Notes under the pieces: generated by a model | The model's database searches: none | Told to the model about the DNA's origin: nothing | Seen by the model: only the letters and a program-made list of their open reading frames with translations | Shown: one piece after another, positions 26,373 to 34,596 of the stretch | Position numbering within the stretch: position 1 is the stretch's first letter | How the letters are laid out: each line of letters starts with the position of its first letter | NCBI RefSeq assembly: GCF_001677885.1 | Contig: NZ_LOCQ01000051.1 | Span: forward strand, 62,001-126,000 | Direction of reading: 5' to 3' | Length of the DNA stretch: 64,000 bases | Source of the DNA: Janthinobacterium psychrotolerans | Lineage (GTDB): Bacteria; Pseudomonadota; Gammaproteobacteria; Burkholderiales; Burkholderiaceae_D | Position numbers and translations under genes: made by a program

Positions 26373-26822
26373 TTATATTACTGCTCTGGCCTGGCGGCGT
26401 ATCACGACAGTGCCGGCCAGCTTGTCGTGCCAGCCCTGCTTGCGCGCGTCGATGCCGATCCAGATAAAACCAAGGAACAGGGGCAGGGCTGACAGATAAT
26501 AGGCCAGGCCACGGACGACGAACTGCCAGGCGGCCGGCTTGCCGCCCGTGCGCGCATCGGCAATGACCGCCTTGACGGCCATCTTGCCGGGCGTGCTGGC
26601 AAGCCAGAGCCACAGCGCCAGTTGCACCAAAAAAGGCAGCACGCAGGAAATCAGCACGTGCGCAGGCCCATGGATCCAGACCTCCTCGGCCCAGTAATGG
26701 CGGCCATACACGGCCAGCATCAGCGGCTCCGTGATCAGCAACAGCAACAGGGTATCGATCAGGGTCGCGCCCATGCGCGGCCAGAAGCCCACATAGTCCA
26801 TTTCACTTGCAGCGTATTGCAT
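26373..26822 (-). CDS. RDD family membrane protein
   Basis: 149 residues with three hydrophobic segments; the family Arg/Asp signature is in GFWPRMGATLIDTLLLLL near the N-terminus and the second in TPGKMAVKAVIADARTGG. RDD proteins are small inner-membrane proteins, some linked to ion transport; the role here is unknown. It follows the Nudix gene on the same strand after 21 bases, so they may share a transcript. Confidence 0.8.
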   Translation of the reverse strand: MQYAASEMDYVGFWPRMGATLIDTLLLLLITEPLMLAVYGRHYWAEEVWIHGPAHVLISCVLPFLVQLALWLWLASTPGKMAVKAVIADARTGGKPAAWQFVVRGLAYYLSALPLFLGFIWIGIDARKQGWHDKLAGTVVIRRQARAVI

Positions 26823-26843
26823 GCTTGCTCCCGCTTGAAAAAA

Positions 26844-27383
26844 TCATGGGCTGAGCGCCTTCAGCTTGGCCAGGAAGCGCCGCAGATGCGGCTCGCTGCG
26901 CCCGAACGGCACGTCGTCAAAGGCAAACCAGCGTATGCCCGAAAATTCGTTCTCGTCCCAGGTGATGGCTTGCCGGCGGTCGGCATGGATCACATACCAC
27001 AGCGACACATCGGTGTGGCCGGCGCTCAGGCCGACGGTGGTGGTGACCGTCAGCATCAGCGGCGCGGCGACGGCATGCGTGGGCGCCAGGCCCAGTTCCT
27101 CGGCCAGTTCGCGCAGCACCGTGGTGCGCGGATGCTCGCCGGGATCGACATGGCCGCCGGGCGGCAGCCACAATTGGGCATTGCGATGGTCGACCAGCAG
27201 CACGTGACCGTCATCGACGACGACAAAGTAGGCCACCAGGTGTTTCGGCGGCGTGGCCGGCTTGGCCAGGCGGAACAGCTCGTCGCCGCCGGCGATCCAG
27301 GCCAGCGTGTCGGCAAGCTGTGAGCGTTCGAGTTGGTCCAGGGGGACGATGGCGGCGACTTCCTGCCGGATTTGCTGGCGCAT
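26844..27383 (-). CDS. Nudix hydrolase
   Basis: 179 residues with the complete Nudix box GHVDPGEHPRTTVLRELAEE (G-X5-E-X7-RE-L-X-EE) at about 96-116, preceded by the core strand VDHRNAQLWLPPG. It hydrolyses a nucleoside diphosphate linked to an unknown group. The substrate cannot be read from sequence. It lies next to the TonB receptor gene, but 61 bases separate the two. Confidence 0.86.
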   Translation of the reverse strand: MRQQIRQEVAAIVPLDQLERSQLADTLAWIAGGDELFRLAKPATPPKHLVAYFVVVDDGHVLLVDHRNAQLWLPPGGHVDPGEHPRTTVLRELAEELGLAPTHAVAAPLMLTVTTTVGLSAGHTDVSLWYVIHADRRQAITWDENEFSGIRWFAFDDVPFGRSEPHLRRFLAKLKALSP

Positions 27384-27444
27384 CTGCTGGAACCTTGGCG
27401 AATGACAAGCCGTGAGAGTAGCAGATGTGCCGGCAAAAAGGTGG

Positions 27445-29901
27445 TCAGAACCTGTAGCGCAGCGACAGCATGGCGTTGCGCGGGTCGCCGTAGTAGCCGC
27501 CCATGCCGGTCGAATGGTAGCGCTTGTCGAACACGTTGTTGATGTTCATGGTCGCCACCAGGCGCGCATCGAACTGGTATTGCGCCATCAGGCCCGCCAC
27601 CGCGTAGCCGTCTTGCGCAAAGCGTTCGCCGTTCGGCCCGCGGTCGTCTTGGTAGATGCCACTTTGCCAGTTGACGCCGGCGCCCAGCGTCAAGCCTGGC
27701 ACGCCTTGCGACAGTCGGTAGGTGCTCCACAGCTTGGCCATCGCTTGCGGCTGGCTGGTCTGGATGCGCTCACCGGCGGCGTTGCGGATGCGGCTGTAGG
27801 CATAGCTGGCTGTCAGCTGCCAGTCAGGCTGCAGCTGGCCCGACACCTCCGCCTCGAAGCCGCGCGTGGTGGCGCCCTTGACCGTGTGATAGGCGTACGA
27901 GCCGCCGCCGGTGCCGATGATCCAGATATTGCCCGGATCGGCTACGGCCAGGTTTTCCTGGCGCAGCTGGAACACGGACGCGCTGGTGTTCAAGGCGCCG
28001 TTGAAAAATTCGCCCTTCACGCCGGCCTCGTAGTTCTTGCCTTCCAGCGGCGGCAGGAAGCGGCTGTTGACGTCGCGCTGGCTTTGCGGCGTGAAGATGC
28101 TGGTGTAGCTGGCGTAGGCCGACCAGTGCGGCCCCAGGTCGTAGACCAGGCCCGCATACGGCGTGATCTTGCCGCTTTCACGCATGCTGTCGTACAGGTC
28201 GGTGTCGGCGTCGTAATCGCTGCGGATGTCGCGCTTCCAGTACGACAGGCGCGCGCCGAGGATCACCGACAGCGCGTTCGTCGGGCGCAGGCGCAAGGTG
28301 GAATACAGGCCGCTTTCGCGCTCCTTGTCGTACGACGTACCCATGCGCGTGCCGCGATAGTCGGGCACCGGCATGGCGCCATTCCAGGCATTGATGTCGG
28401 GGATGCTGTAGTCGTAGCCTGCCAGGCGCCAGCCTGGATAGATCGGGCTGTTGGTTTCGAGTTCGGAGGCGCTCACGCCGAACACCAGTTCATGCTGGCG
28501 GCCGAAGGCCCGGAACGGCCCGCTGACGTAGGCGTCGAGCGCGGTTTGCTGCGGCTTGCTGTGCCAGTTGGCCAGCCACAGTTTCAGGTTGGCGCCGCTG
28601 ACCCGGTCCGCATAGCCGTTGCCGGCAAAACCCTGCAGCGCGTCGTACTGGTTGCTGCTGCGGCTGACGGCCAGCCTGGCGATCCAGTCGTTGTCGAAAT
28701 AATGGTCGAGCGTGGCGAACAGCATGGTCTGTTCACGGTCATACGTGCTCCACGCCGCCGTGCCGTTCATCGAGCGCTTGAAGCTGGTGCGCGAGCCGTC
28801 GCTGTAAAAGACGGGAAATTCGCGGCCCGCGCCGTTGAGTTTTTCCTTCTGGTAGTTCACGCCCGCACTCAATACCGTCGACGGCGACAGGTCGGCTTCA
28901 ACGATGGCGTACAGCACGTCCTTTTTCTGGCGGTAGCGCTCGATGAAGGAATGCTGGTCTTCATGCGCCGCCACCACGCGCGCGCGCACGCTGCCGCCCT
29001 GGTTCAGCGGCGTCGACAGGTCGCCATCGATGCGGTAGCGGTCCCACGAGCCAGCCTGCACGCCGGCCGATGCGGCAAACGTGCGGCCAGGGCGCTTGCG
29101 CACCAGGTTGACCGCGGCCGACGGGCTGCCGATGCCGCTGATCAGGCCAGTGGCGCCGCGGATGATCTCGACCCTGTCATAGATGGCGGCGTCATAGGTG
29201 CGCGCTTCGAGATTCTTGCTGGTCGGTATGCCGTCGACCATATACGACGTCACTTCGAAGCCGCGCGAGAATACCTGGTCGTATTCGCGCGTGCTCGACG
29301 AGCGGTCGACCGTGATGCCGGGCGACTGCACCAGCACGTCCTGCAAGGTGCGCAGGCCCTGGTCTTCGATCTGCTGGCGCGTGATGACGCTGACCGCTTG
29401 CGGCGTTTCGCGCAGCGACAGGTTCAGGCGCGTGGCGCTGGTCAGGCCCGCGTAGCCGCGCTTGCCTTCGGTGGTGCCGTCGCGCAGGGCGCTGGCGCTG
29501 ACCGCCACTTCGCCGAGGGTGGCGGCAATCGGCGCAGCGGGCGCAACGGCACCGCTCTTGCGCAGCACATAGCTGCGATCCCCGCCGGGCACCGCCTCCA
29601 GCCCGGTGCCGGCCAGCAGCTGCGCCAGCGCCTGCGGCACCGTGTAGCTGCCCTGCAGGCCGGGCGAGCGCACGCCTTGCAGCAGGTCGGCCGCGCCGCC
29701 CACGTTGACCCTGGCCTGGACGCCAAAGGCGGCGATGGCGGCGGACAGCTCGCCGGCCGGCACGCTGTAGCGGGTTTGCACGGCGCTGGCGCCGCCTGGC
29801 GCATCGGCGGCGCTGGCCGGCGCATGCGCCAGCGACAGCAGCAACAGGGCGCCGCCCACGGCGCGGGCGAGGGGAGTGGGGTGCAGGTGATGCAGATGCA
29901 T
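27445..29901 (-). CDS. TonB-dependent siderophore receptor with STN signalling domain
   Basis: 818 residues. Signal peptide to about 31, then an STN secretin/TonB short domain at about 45-115 (YSVPAGELSAAIAAFG ... VPQALAQLLAGTGLEA), which talks to FecR-type anti-sigma proteins. The plug contains SLRETPQAVSVITRQQIEDQ and RGFEVTSYMVDGI, and the barrel ends in the aromatic RYRF typical of outer-membrane insertion. It is the last gene of the iron cluster, after the sigma and FecR genes. Ligand is likely a ferric siderophore, by family. Confidence 0.9.
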   Translation of the reverse strand: MHLHHLHPTPLARAVGGALLLLSLAHAPASAADAPGGASAVQTRYSVPAGELSAAIAAFGVQARVNVGGAADLLQGVRSPGLQGSYTVPQALAQLLAGTGLEAVPGGDRSYVLRKSGAVAPAAPIAATLGEVAVSASALRDGTTEGKRGYAGLTSATRLNLSLRETPQAVSVITRQQIEDQGLRTLQDVLVQSPGITVDRSSSTREYDQVFSRGFEVTSYMVDGIPTSKNLEARTYDAAIYDRVEIIRGATGLISGIGSPSAAVNLVRKRPGRTFAASAGVQAGSWDRYRIDGDLSTPLNQGGSVRARVVAAHEDQHSFIERYRQKKDVLYAIVEADLSPSTVLSAGVNYQKEKLNGAGREFPVFYSDGSRTSFKRSMNGTAAWSTYDREQTMLFATLDHYFDNDWIARLAVSRSSNQYDALQGFAGNGYADRVSGANLKLWLANWHSKPQQTALDAYVSGPFRAFGRQHELVFGVSASELETNSPIYPGWRLAGYDYSIPDINAWNGAMPVPDYRGTRMGTSYDKERESGLYSTLRLRPTNALSVILGARLSYWKRDIRSDYDADTDLYDSMRESGKITPYAGLVYDLGPHWSAYASYTSIFTPQSQRDVNSRFLPPLEGKNYEAGVKGEFFNGALNTSASVFQLRQENLAVADPGNIWIIGTGGGSYAYHTVKGATTRGFEAEVSGQLQPDWQLTASYAYSRIRNAAGERIQTSQPQAMAKLWSTYRLSQGVPGLTLGAGVNWQSGIYQDDRGPNGERFAQDGYAVAGLMAQYQFDARLVATMNINNVFDKRYHSTGMGGYYGDPRNAMLSLRYRF

Positions 29902-30036
29902 GGTGGTGCCTTTCCGGTGACGTTAAGTGACAGACATCCACAGGACAGGCAAGTCATGAAAAAAGGGCCAAAGAACGGTAATGCCGTTCAGTTAAGCTGT
30001 CCGACGCATGTCTATGCGTAAGGATTACAAACGGAT

Positions 30037-31011
30037 TTATTTTGCGTGGGGCGCGATGGTGACCCAGTAGCGGCTGCGGTACAGCACGTCGACCGGCAGC
30101 ATCTGCGTCAGGTTGTCCAGCACGATGTCGGTGTCGTCGAGGCGGAAGGCGCCGCTCAGGCGCAGGCTGGCCACCGCGGGTTCGACGCGCAGCAGGCCGG
30201 GGCGGTAGCGCGCCAGTTCGGCGGCAAATGCGTCCAGGCGCATGTCCTGCGCCATCAGCATGCCTTGCGTCCAGGCGTGCGCCTGCGGTGGCGCCGCCAC
30301 GGGCAGGTTGGCGTGGTCGGCGTCGAAGCGGCTTTGCTGGCCGGCTTCGAGCCGGCGCACGGTGGCCGAGCTTGCACGCGGCGCGATCTGCACCGCGTGT
30401 TCCAGCACGGTCACGCAACTGCCCGCATCGTCCAGGCGCACGATAAAGCGCGTGCCGAGCGCGCGGATGCGGCCATGCGGCGTAGCGACGATCAAGGGGC
30501 GCTTCCCCGCATGGTCAGGCCGGGTTTCTACCAGCAGCTCGCCGCGCCGCAGTATCAGCAGGCGCTCGTGCCCCGTGTAGTCCACATCGGCGGCGCTGTC
30601 GGTGTTGAGCAGCAGCCGGCCGCCATCGGGCAGGGACAGCTCGCGGCGCTGGCCGACGGCGCTGCGGTAGTCAGCCAGCACTTCTTGCCGGTACAGCATC
30701 CAGGCCCCTGGCAAGGCCATCAGCGCCAGCAGCGCCTGCATCGCGGCGCGGCGCTGCGGCCGGCGCAGCACGGGCGCCGCCACGCCTGGCGGCAGCAGTG
30801 CCGAGGCATGCTCCAGCTGGCCGCTGACCTGCCGCACCTTGTGCCAGGCGCGCAAGTGTTCGGCGTCGCGCGCGCGCCAGCGTGCGCTGGCCGCCAGCTC
30901 GGCGGGTGTGGCCTGGCCCGACTGCTCGATCAAAAACCATTCGACGGCCTGGCGCGCCACCTTGCGCGACAGCGGCGGCACGCTGGGCACTGGCAGCTCG
31001 CTGGCGCTCAT
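30037..31011 (-). CDS. FecR-type anti-sigma/signal transducer
   Basis: 324 residues. N-terminal cytoplasmic DUF4880-type region (RQAVEWFLIEQSGQATPAELAASARWRARDAEHLRAWHKV), one membrane segment near 95-110 (MQALLALMALPGAWMLY), then the periplasmic FecR domain (LPDGGRLLLNTDSAADVDY, RGELLVETRPDHAGKRPLIVATPHGRIRALGTRF). The start at 31011 makes a four-base ATGA overlap with the sigma gene; five residues earlier another ATG exists. It should transmit the occupied state of the STN receptor to the sigma factor. Confidence 0.87.
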   Translation of the reverse strand: MSASELPVPSVPPLSRKVARQAVEWFLIEQSGQATPAELAASARWRARDAEHLRAWHKVRQVSGQLEHASALLPPGVAAPVLRRPQRRAAMQALLALMALPGAWMLYRQEVLADYRSAVGQRRELSLPDGGRLLLNTDSAADVDYTGHERLLILRRGELLVETRPDHAGKRPLIVATPHGRIRALGTRFIVRLDDAGSCVTVLEHAVQIAPRASSATVRRLEAGQQSRFDADHANLPVAAPPQAHAWTQGMLMAQDMRLDAFAAELARYRPGLLRVEPAVASLRLSGAFRLDDTDIVLDNLTQMLPVDVLYRSRYWVTIAPHAK

Positions 31012-31496
31012 GCCAGCAGCACGCATTCGGTCAGCGCCTCGGCCATGTAGCGCTTGACGGAGCGCTCGCCGATGCAGAGCCGCGCGGCGATGTTCGCATA
31101 GGTGTGGCCCTCGATCTGCGCCATGATGAAGACGGCGCGCACCTTGGGTTTCAGGCCGTCGAGCATGGCGTCGACCGCTTGCAGGGCCTGCAGCATCTCG
31201 GCCTGCTGCTGCGCCGACGGCACATGCTGTTCCGGCAGCGCTTCCAGCGCGGCCAGCCAGGCGCGCTCCAGCGACTGGCGCCGCAGATGATTGATCAGCA
31301 GGTGTTTGGCGATGGTCGCCAGGTAGGCCCTGGGCGCGCGCAGGGCCGGGGTTTGCGGCTGGGCCGGTGCGCCGGCCAGCAGGCGCGCAAAAGTGTCCTG
31401 CATCAGGTCGGCCGCGTCAAAGGCATTGCCCAGGCGGCGTTGCAGCCAGTGCGCCAGCCAGCCGTGGTAGGCGCTGTAGCAGCTCTCCAGCTGCAT
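31008..31496 (-). CDS. ECF sigma factor, FecI type
   Basis: 162 residues. Region 2 is SAYHGWLAHWLQRRLGNAFDAADLMQDTFARLL, and region 4 is LKPKVRAVFIMAQIEGHTYANIAARLCIGERSVKRYMAEAL. The ATG at 31496 shares a base with the TAA of the DUF3325 gene; the longer frame is a shadow. It is expected to direct transcription of iron-uptake genes upon a signal through FecR. Its position in the middle of a cluster, not at the head, is unusual for FecIRA systems. Confidence 0.87.
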   Translation of the reverse strand: MQLESCYSAYHGWLAHWLQRRLGNAFDAADLMQDTFARLLAGAPAQPQTPALRAPRAYLATIAKHLLINHLRRQSLERAWLAALEALPEQHVPSAQQQAEMLQALQAVDAMLDGLKPKVRAVFIMAQIEGHTYANIAARLCIGERSVKRYMAEALTECVLLA

Positions 31497-31852
31497 TACA
31501 GCACCGCCAGCATCACCGCCGCCAGCAGCGCCGCCACGCCGCTCGCGCGCGCCAGGCGCCTCGCCTGGTGCGGCGCGTAGGGCAGCAGCCAGATCAGCAG
31601 CAAACCGCAGCCGGTCAGGCTGCCGATCCAGAACACGGCGCCGTAGCCGGCGCCGGCGATATGCATGGCCCAGGCCAGGGCGAAGGCCAGCGCCAGAGCG
31701 CCGCCCCATTGCAGGCGGCGCCGCAATTGCGGCGGCGGCTCCATGCCGCGGCCGTGCAGGTCGGCATGGTGGCGGTCCATCGCCAGGCACAGGCACGACA
31801 GGCCCGCATAGCACAGGGCGAAGACAAGGAAGTTCGACAGCAGGTCCATCAT
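31496..31852 (-). CDS. DUF3325 small membrane protein
   Basis: 118 residues with about four hydrophobic segments and a central RHHADLHGRG motif between helices 1 and 2. The start at 31852 overlaps the stop of the PepSY gene (ATGA). Genes of this family travel with PepSY and DUF3649 genes beside ferric-siderophore receptors. A role in inner-membrane handling or reduction of siderophore iron is inferred from that association, not from catalytic residues. Confidence 0.75.
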   Translation of the reverse strand: MMDLLSNFLVFALCYAGLSCLCLAMDRHHADLHGRGMEPPPQLRRRLQWGGALALAFALAWAMHIAGAGYGAVFWIGSLTGCGLLLIWLLPYAPHQARRLARASGVAALLAAVMLAVL

Positions 31853-33468
31853 GCCGCTCCCGCCACGTGGGCGCTGGTGCTGGCTGGCGCGGCTTTTCTT
31901 GCCTTTGCCGCCAACGGTTTCAGTTTCCAGGCGGCGTAGGCCAGCAAGAGGCCCAGCGACAGCAGCACCAGGTCGAACGCTGCCACCGGCACGGGACCAC
32001 GGCCGAGGAACAGGGTCACGCCCAGGTGCGACCCGGTGGTGAAGATATTGAGCACCGGCAGGCCGGCCAGCAGGATGGCGCCGGCCGTCAGCTGCAGGCG
32101 CCACATGGCGCGCGTCGGGCGCAGCTGGGCGACGATGGCGGCCAGCGCCCAGGCGCCGAAGAAGCAGGCGATTTCTTCTTTCGGCCGCTCTTCCATCACC
32201 ACCGGCAGCAGGCGGTTGGCCCAGAAATAGGCGCCGAAGGCGATCGGGATGCCGGCGATGGCGCCGATATTGAGCGCTTCGACCAGCCGCAAGCCGAAGC
32301 TGGCGCGCTTGCCGGCGGCCAGCGCCTTGGCCTGCTTCTGGCGCGTCTTGACGGCCCACAGCAGGGCGCCGGTGGCGACCATGGCGCAGCCGGCCAGGCC
32401 CGACAGGAAGAACAGGGCGCGCAGCAGCGGCGCGCCGAAATGGGCCACATGCAGGCCGACCATCACGCCTTGCGTGGCGGCCGCACCGGGTATGGCCTCA
32501 CCGTTCGACGACAGCAGCTTGCCGGTGACGCCATCGAAATCCATCGACGGCTGGCGGCTCGACATGTCGCGCCCCGCCGCGCGGTTCAGGGTGATGACGG
32601 CGTTGGCGTCACCGGGCGCGTTGACGGCGATGCGGCCGACCTTGCCGCCCCATTGCCGTTCGGCCTGGCGCACCAGCGGCGCGAAGGGCGTCAGGGGCGC
32701 TGCCACGCCGGCCGCCTTGCGCTCTTCGGCGCGCGGAAACGCTTCGGCAAAGAAGGCTTCCTGGTCGCCCTTGTAGGCGGCGGTGGCGCCGGACGGCATG
32801 TACAGGAACATCAACGTCACCAGGCCGGTGTAGGTGATCATCAGGTGGAAGGGCAGGGCCAGCACGGCCGTCACATTGTGCGCGTCCAGCCACGAGCGCT
32901 GGCCTTTTTTCGGCCGGAAGGTAAACAGGTCCTTGAAGATGCGCTTGTGGGTAATGACGCCGCTGATGATGGACACCAGCATGAACATGGCGCAAAAGCC
33001 GACGATCCAGCGCGCCCAGATGGCCGGCATATAGTGCAGGTCGAAATGCAGGCGGTACAAAAATTCGCCGCCGCGGGTGTCGCGCGGCCTGGACAGCACC
33101 TCGCCGGTGGCCGGGTCGGCCTTTTCGCTATGGAAGTTGCCGCGCCGTCCTTTCTTTTTCTCGCCCGGTTTCGGCGGCTTGCTCCAGCCCAGCTGGGTGG
33201 CCGGATTGCGTTCGTCGGGCAGGCCGATGAACCAGCGCGTGGCGCCGGCCGCGCGCTCGGTCATCGCGGCCTGGGCGGCGGTGGCGGCCACTTCGCCGCT
33301 GACCGGATTGGCCGCGGCCGCGTGCAATTCCGGCTGCATCCACAAGGTGATTTCGCTGCGGTAGTAGCTGGCCGTGCCGCCGCAAAATACCAGCAGCAGC
33401 AGCCAGCAGACCAGCAGGCCCGACCAGGTGTGCAGCCATGCCATCGACTGGCGGAAACCTTCTTTCAT
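31849..33468 (-). CDS. PepSY-associated transmembrane protein, siderophore-iron handling
   Basis: 539 residues starting MKEGFRQSMAWLHTWSGLLVCWLLL; the start at 33468 overlaps the stop of the DUF3649 gene by four bases, whereas the longer frame lies inside that gene. It has four core helices with conserved His (LHTWSG, LHFDLHYMP, VTHKRIF, DAHNVTAV, GLHVAHFGAP) plus extra helices at the C-terminal end, and a Lys/Pro-rich periplasmic stretch near 115-130. PepSY proteins of this form (compare FpvG of Pseudomonas) are thought to reduce siderophore-bound iron at the inner membrane. That role is inferred here. Confidence 0.83.
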   Translation of the reverse strand: MKEGFRQSMAWLHTWSGLLVCWLLLLVFCGGTASYYRSEITLWMQPELHAAAANPVSGEVAATAAQAAMTERAAGATRWFIGLPDERNPATQLGWSKPPKPGEKKKGRRGNFHSEKADPATGEVLSRPRDTRGGEFLYRLHFDLHYMPAIWARWIVGFCAMFMLVSIISGVITHKRIFKDLFTFRPKKGQRSWLDAHNVTAVLALPFHLMITYTGLVTLMFLYMPSGATAAYKGDQEAFFAEAFPRAEERKAAGVAAPLTPFAPLVRQAERQWGGKVGRIAVNAPGDANAVITLNRAAGRDMSSRQPSMDFDGVTGKLLSSNGEAIPGAAATQGVMVGLHVAHFGAPLLRALFFLSGLAGCAMVATGALLWAVKTRQKQAKALAAGKRASFGLRLVEALNIGAIAGIPIAFGAYFWANRLLPVVMEERPKEEIACFFGAWALAAIVAQLRPTRAMWRLQLTAGAILLAGLPVLNIFTTGSHLGVTLFLGRGPVPVAAFDLVLLSLGLLLAYAAWKLKPLAAKARKAAPASTSAHVAGAA

Positions 33469-33803
33469 GCGAGACTCCAGGATAGTACGTCCATCGATTG
33501 CAGGATGGCGGCGATGACGGCGCTCGGGATCAACAGGCCCAGCCAGGCGCGCAGGGCGCTGCTGGTGGCGAAGACCCACAGTACGGCGCAGGTGTAGATG
33601 GTGAACGACAGCAGGGTCGCCGTCATGACGGCTTCCGAGCGCGGCATCGGCAAGCTCACCGACAGCAGCATGGTGACCAGCGCCGCCAGCACATAGCCGC
33701 CGACGATGGCGGCCACGCCGCGCGAGGCCACGCCGAGGCGGTAGATGGCGCCGGCGGACAGCCGCAGGCGCGGCAGTTTTGATGTGGTGGCGGGCGCTGG
33801 CAT
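33465..33803 (-). CDS. DUF3649 small membrane protein
   Basis: 112 residues with three hydrophobic segments (GVAAIVGGYVLAALVTMLLS, TATLLSFTIYTCAVLWVFAT, LLIPSAVIAAILQ). It lies two bases after the DUF4198 stop and overlaps the PepSY start by four bases. Like DUF3325, the family is a constant companion of PepSY proteins in siderophore uptake clusters; no catalytic residues are evident, so a structural or assembly role is possible. Confidence 0.77.
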   Translation of the reverse strand: MPAPATTSKLPRLRLSAGAIYRLGVASRGVAAIVGGYVLAALVTMLLSVSLPMPRSEAVMTATLLSFTIYTCAVLWVFATSSALRAWLGLLIPSAVIAAILQSMDVLSWSLA

Positions 33804-33805
33804 GA

Positions 33806-34552
33806 TCAGCCGTGGTCCTTGCTTGGCGCCACCGGGGCCGGCGCCGGCAACGGCGCCACGCCTTGCGGCTGCACCAGGCTCAGGGTCGTGACGTAGCTGG
33901 CGTGGTCGTATTTCTTGCCATCGCGTTCACCGCCGGTCTTGTCTTCATGGTGCACTTCCAGCACATAGCCGCCCTGCCAGGGCAGCGGGAAGCTGACCAG
34001 GCCCTGCTCGTCGCTGTAGGCCTCGCGCATCCAGCCCGACTGCACCACGGCGCCGACCTTGGCCTTGGCCAGCGGCTTGCCCTGGTAGGTCACCTTGAAC
34101 TGGCCCGGCGTGCCGGTCGGCAGCAGGTCCAGCGTCAGCGCTGGCGCTTGCGCGCTATGGTCGGCGACGATGCGCGCGGCCGGGGTCCAGATCGAGAACA
34201 GCACCTTGCCATCCTTCTTGCTTTCCCAGCCCGGATAGCTGTTTTCTTCGGCGATGATGGTTTCGCCCGGCGCCACCTTGCCGTTCAGCACGAAGGCGCC
34301 GGCCGTCTTGCTGGCCTGCAGCGGCTTTTTGGCGCCGGCCGCAATCCAGCTGACGTTTTTCAAGGTAAATTTGTCGAGCAGGCCGGGCGAGGCTTCGCGC
34401 AGGTTGTCGCCAAACTCGCCGAAGTAGATGCTGGCGGCCTGGCCGTTCTGTTCCAGCCAGATCTGGTGGGCGCCGGCCGTACCGGACAGCAGGGAGCCGC
34501 TGATCAGGGCAGTGGCGAGGGCGGACAGGCGCGCGATGGAGGTGATGGTCAT
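33806..34552 (-). CDS. DUF4198 periplasmic protein
   Basis: 248 residues with a signal peptide ending LLSGTAGA, so the mature protein begins at HQIWLEQNG, the His-first pattern common in DUF4198. Later segments (VTYQGKPLAKAKVGAVVQSGW, SDEQGLVSFPLPWQGGYVLEVHHEDK) form a carboxypeptidase-regulatory-like beta domain with His that could bind metal. The ATG at 34552 was chosen for the signal peptide; another in-frame ATG at 34597 overlaps the receptor stop. The family often sits with TonB receptors and may bind metal in the periplasm. Confidence 0.76.
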   Translation of the reverse strand: MTITSIARLSALATALISGSLLSGTAGAHQIWLEQNGQAASIYFGEFGDNLREASPGLLDKFTLKNVSWIAAGAKKPLQASKTAGAFVLNGKVAPGETIIAEENSYPGWESKKDGKVLFSIWTPAARIVADHSAQAPALTLDLLPTGTPGQFKVTYQGKPLAKAKVGAVVQSGWMREAYSDEQGLVSFPLPWQGGYVLEVHHEDKTGGERDGKKYDHASYVTTLSLVQPQGVAPLPAPAPVAPSKDHG

Positions 34553-34596
34553 GTGGTGGTTCCCGGGTGTAGTGTGGTGAATCGGAAGAGGCCGCA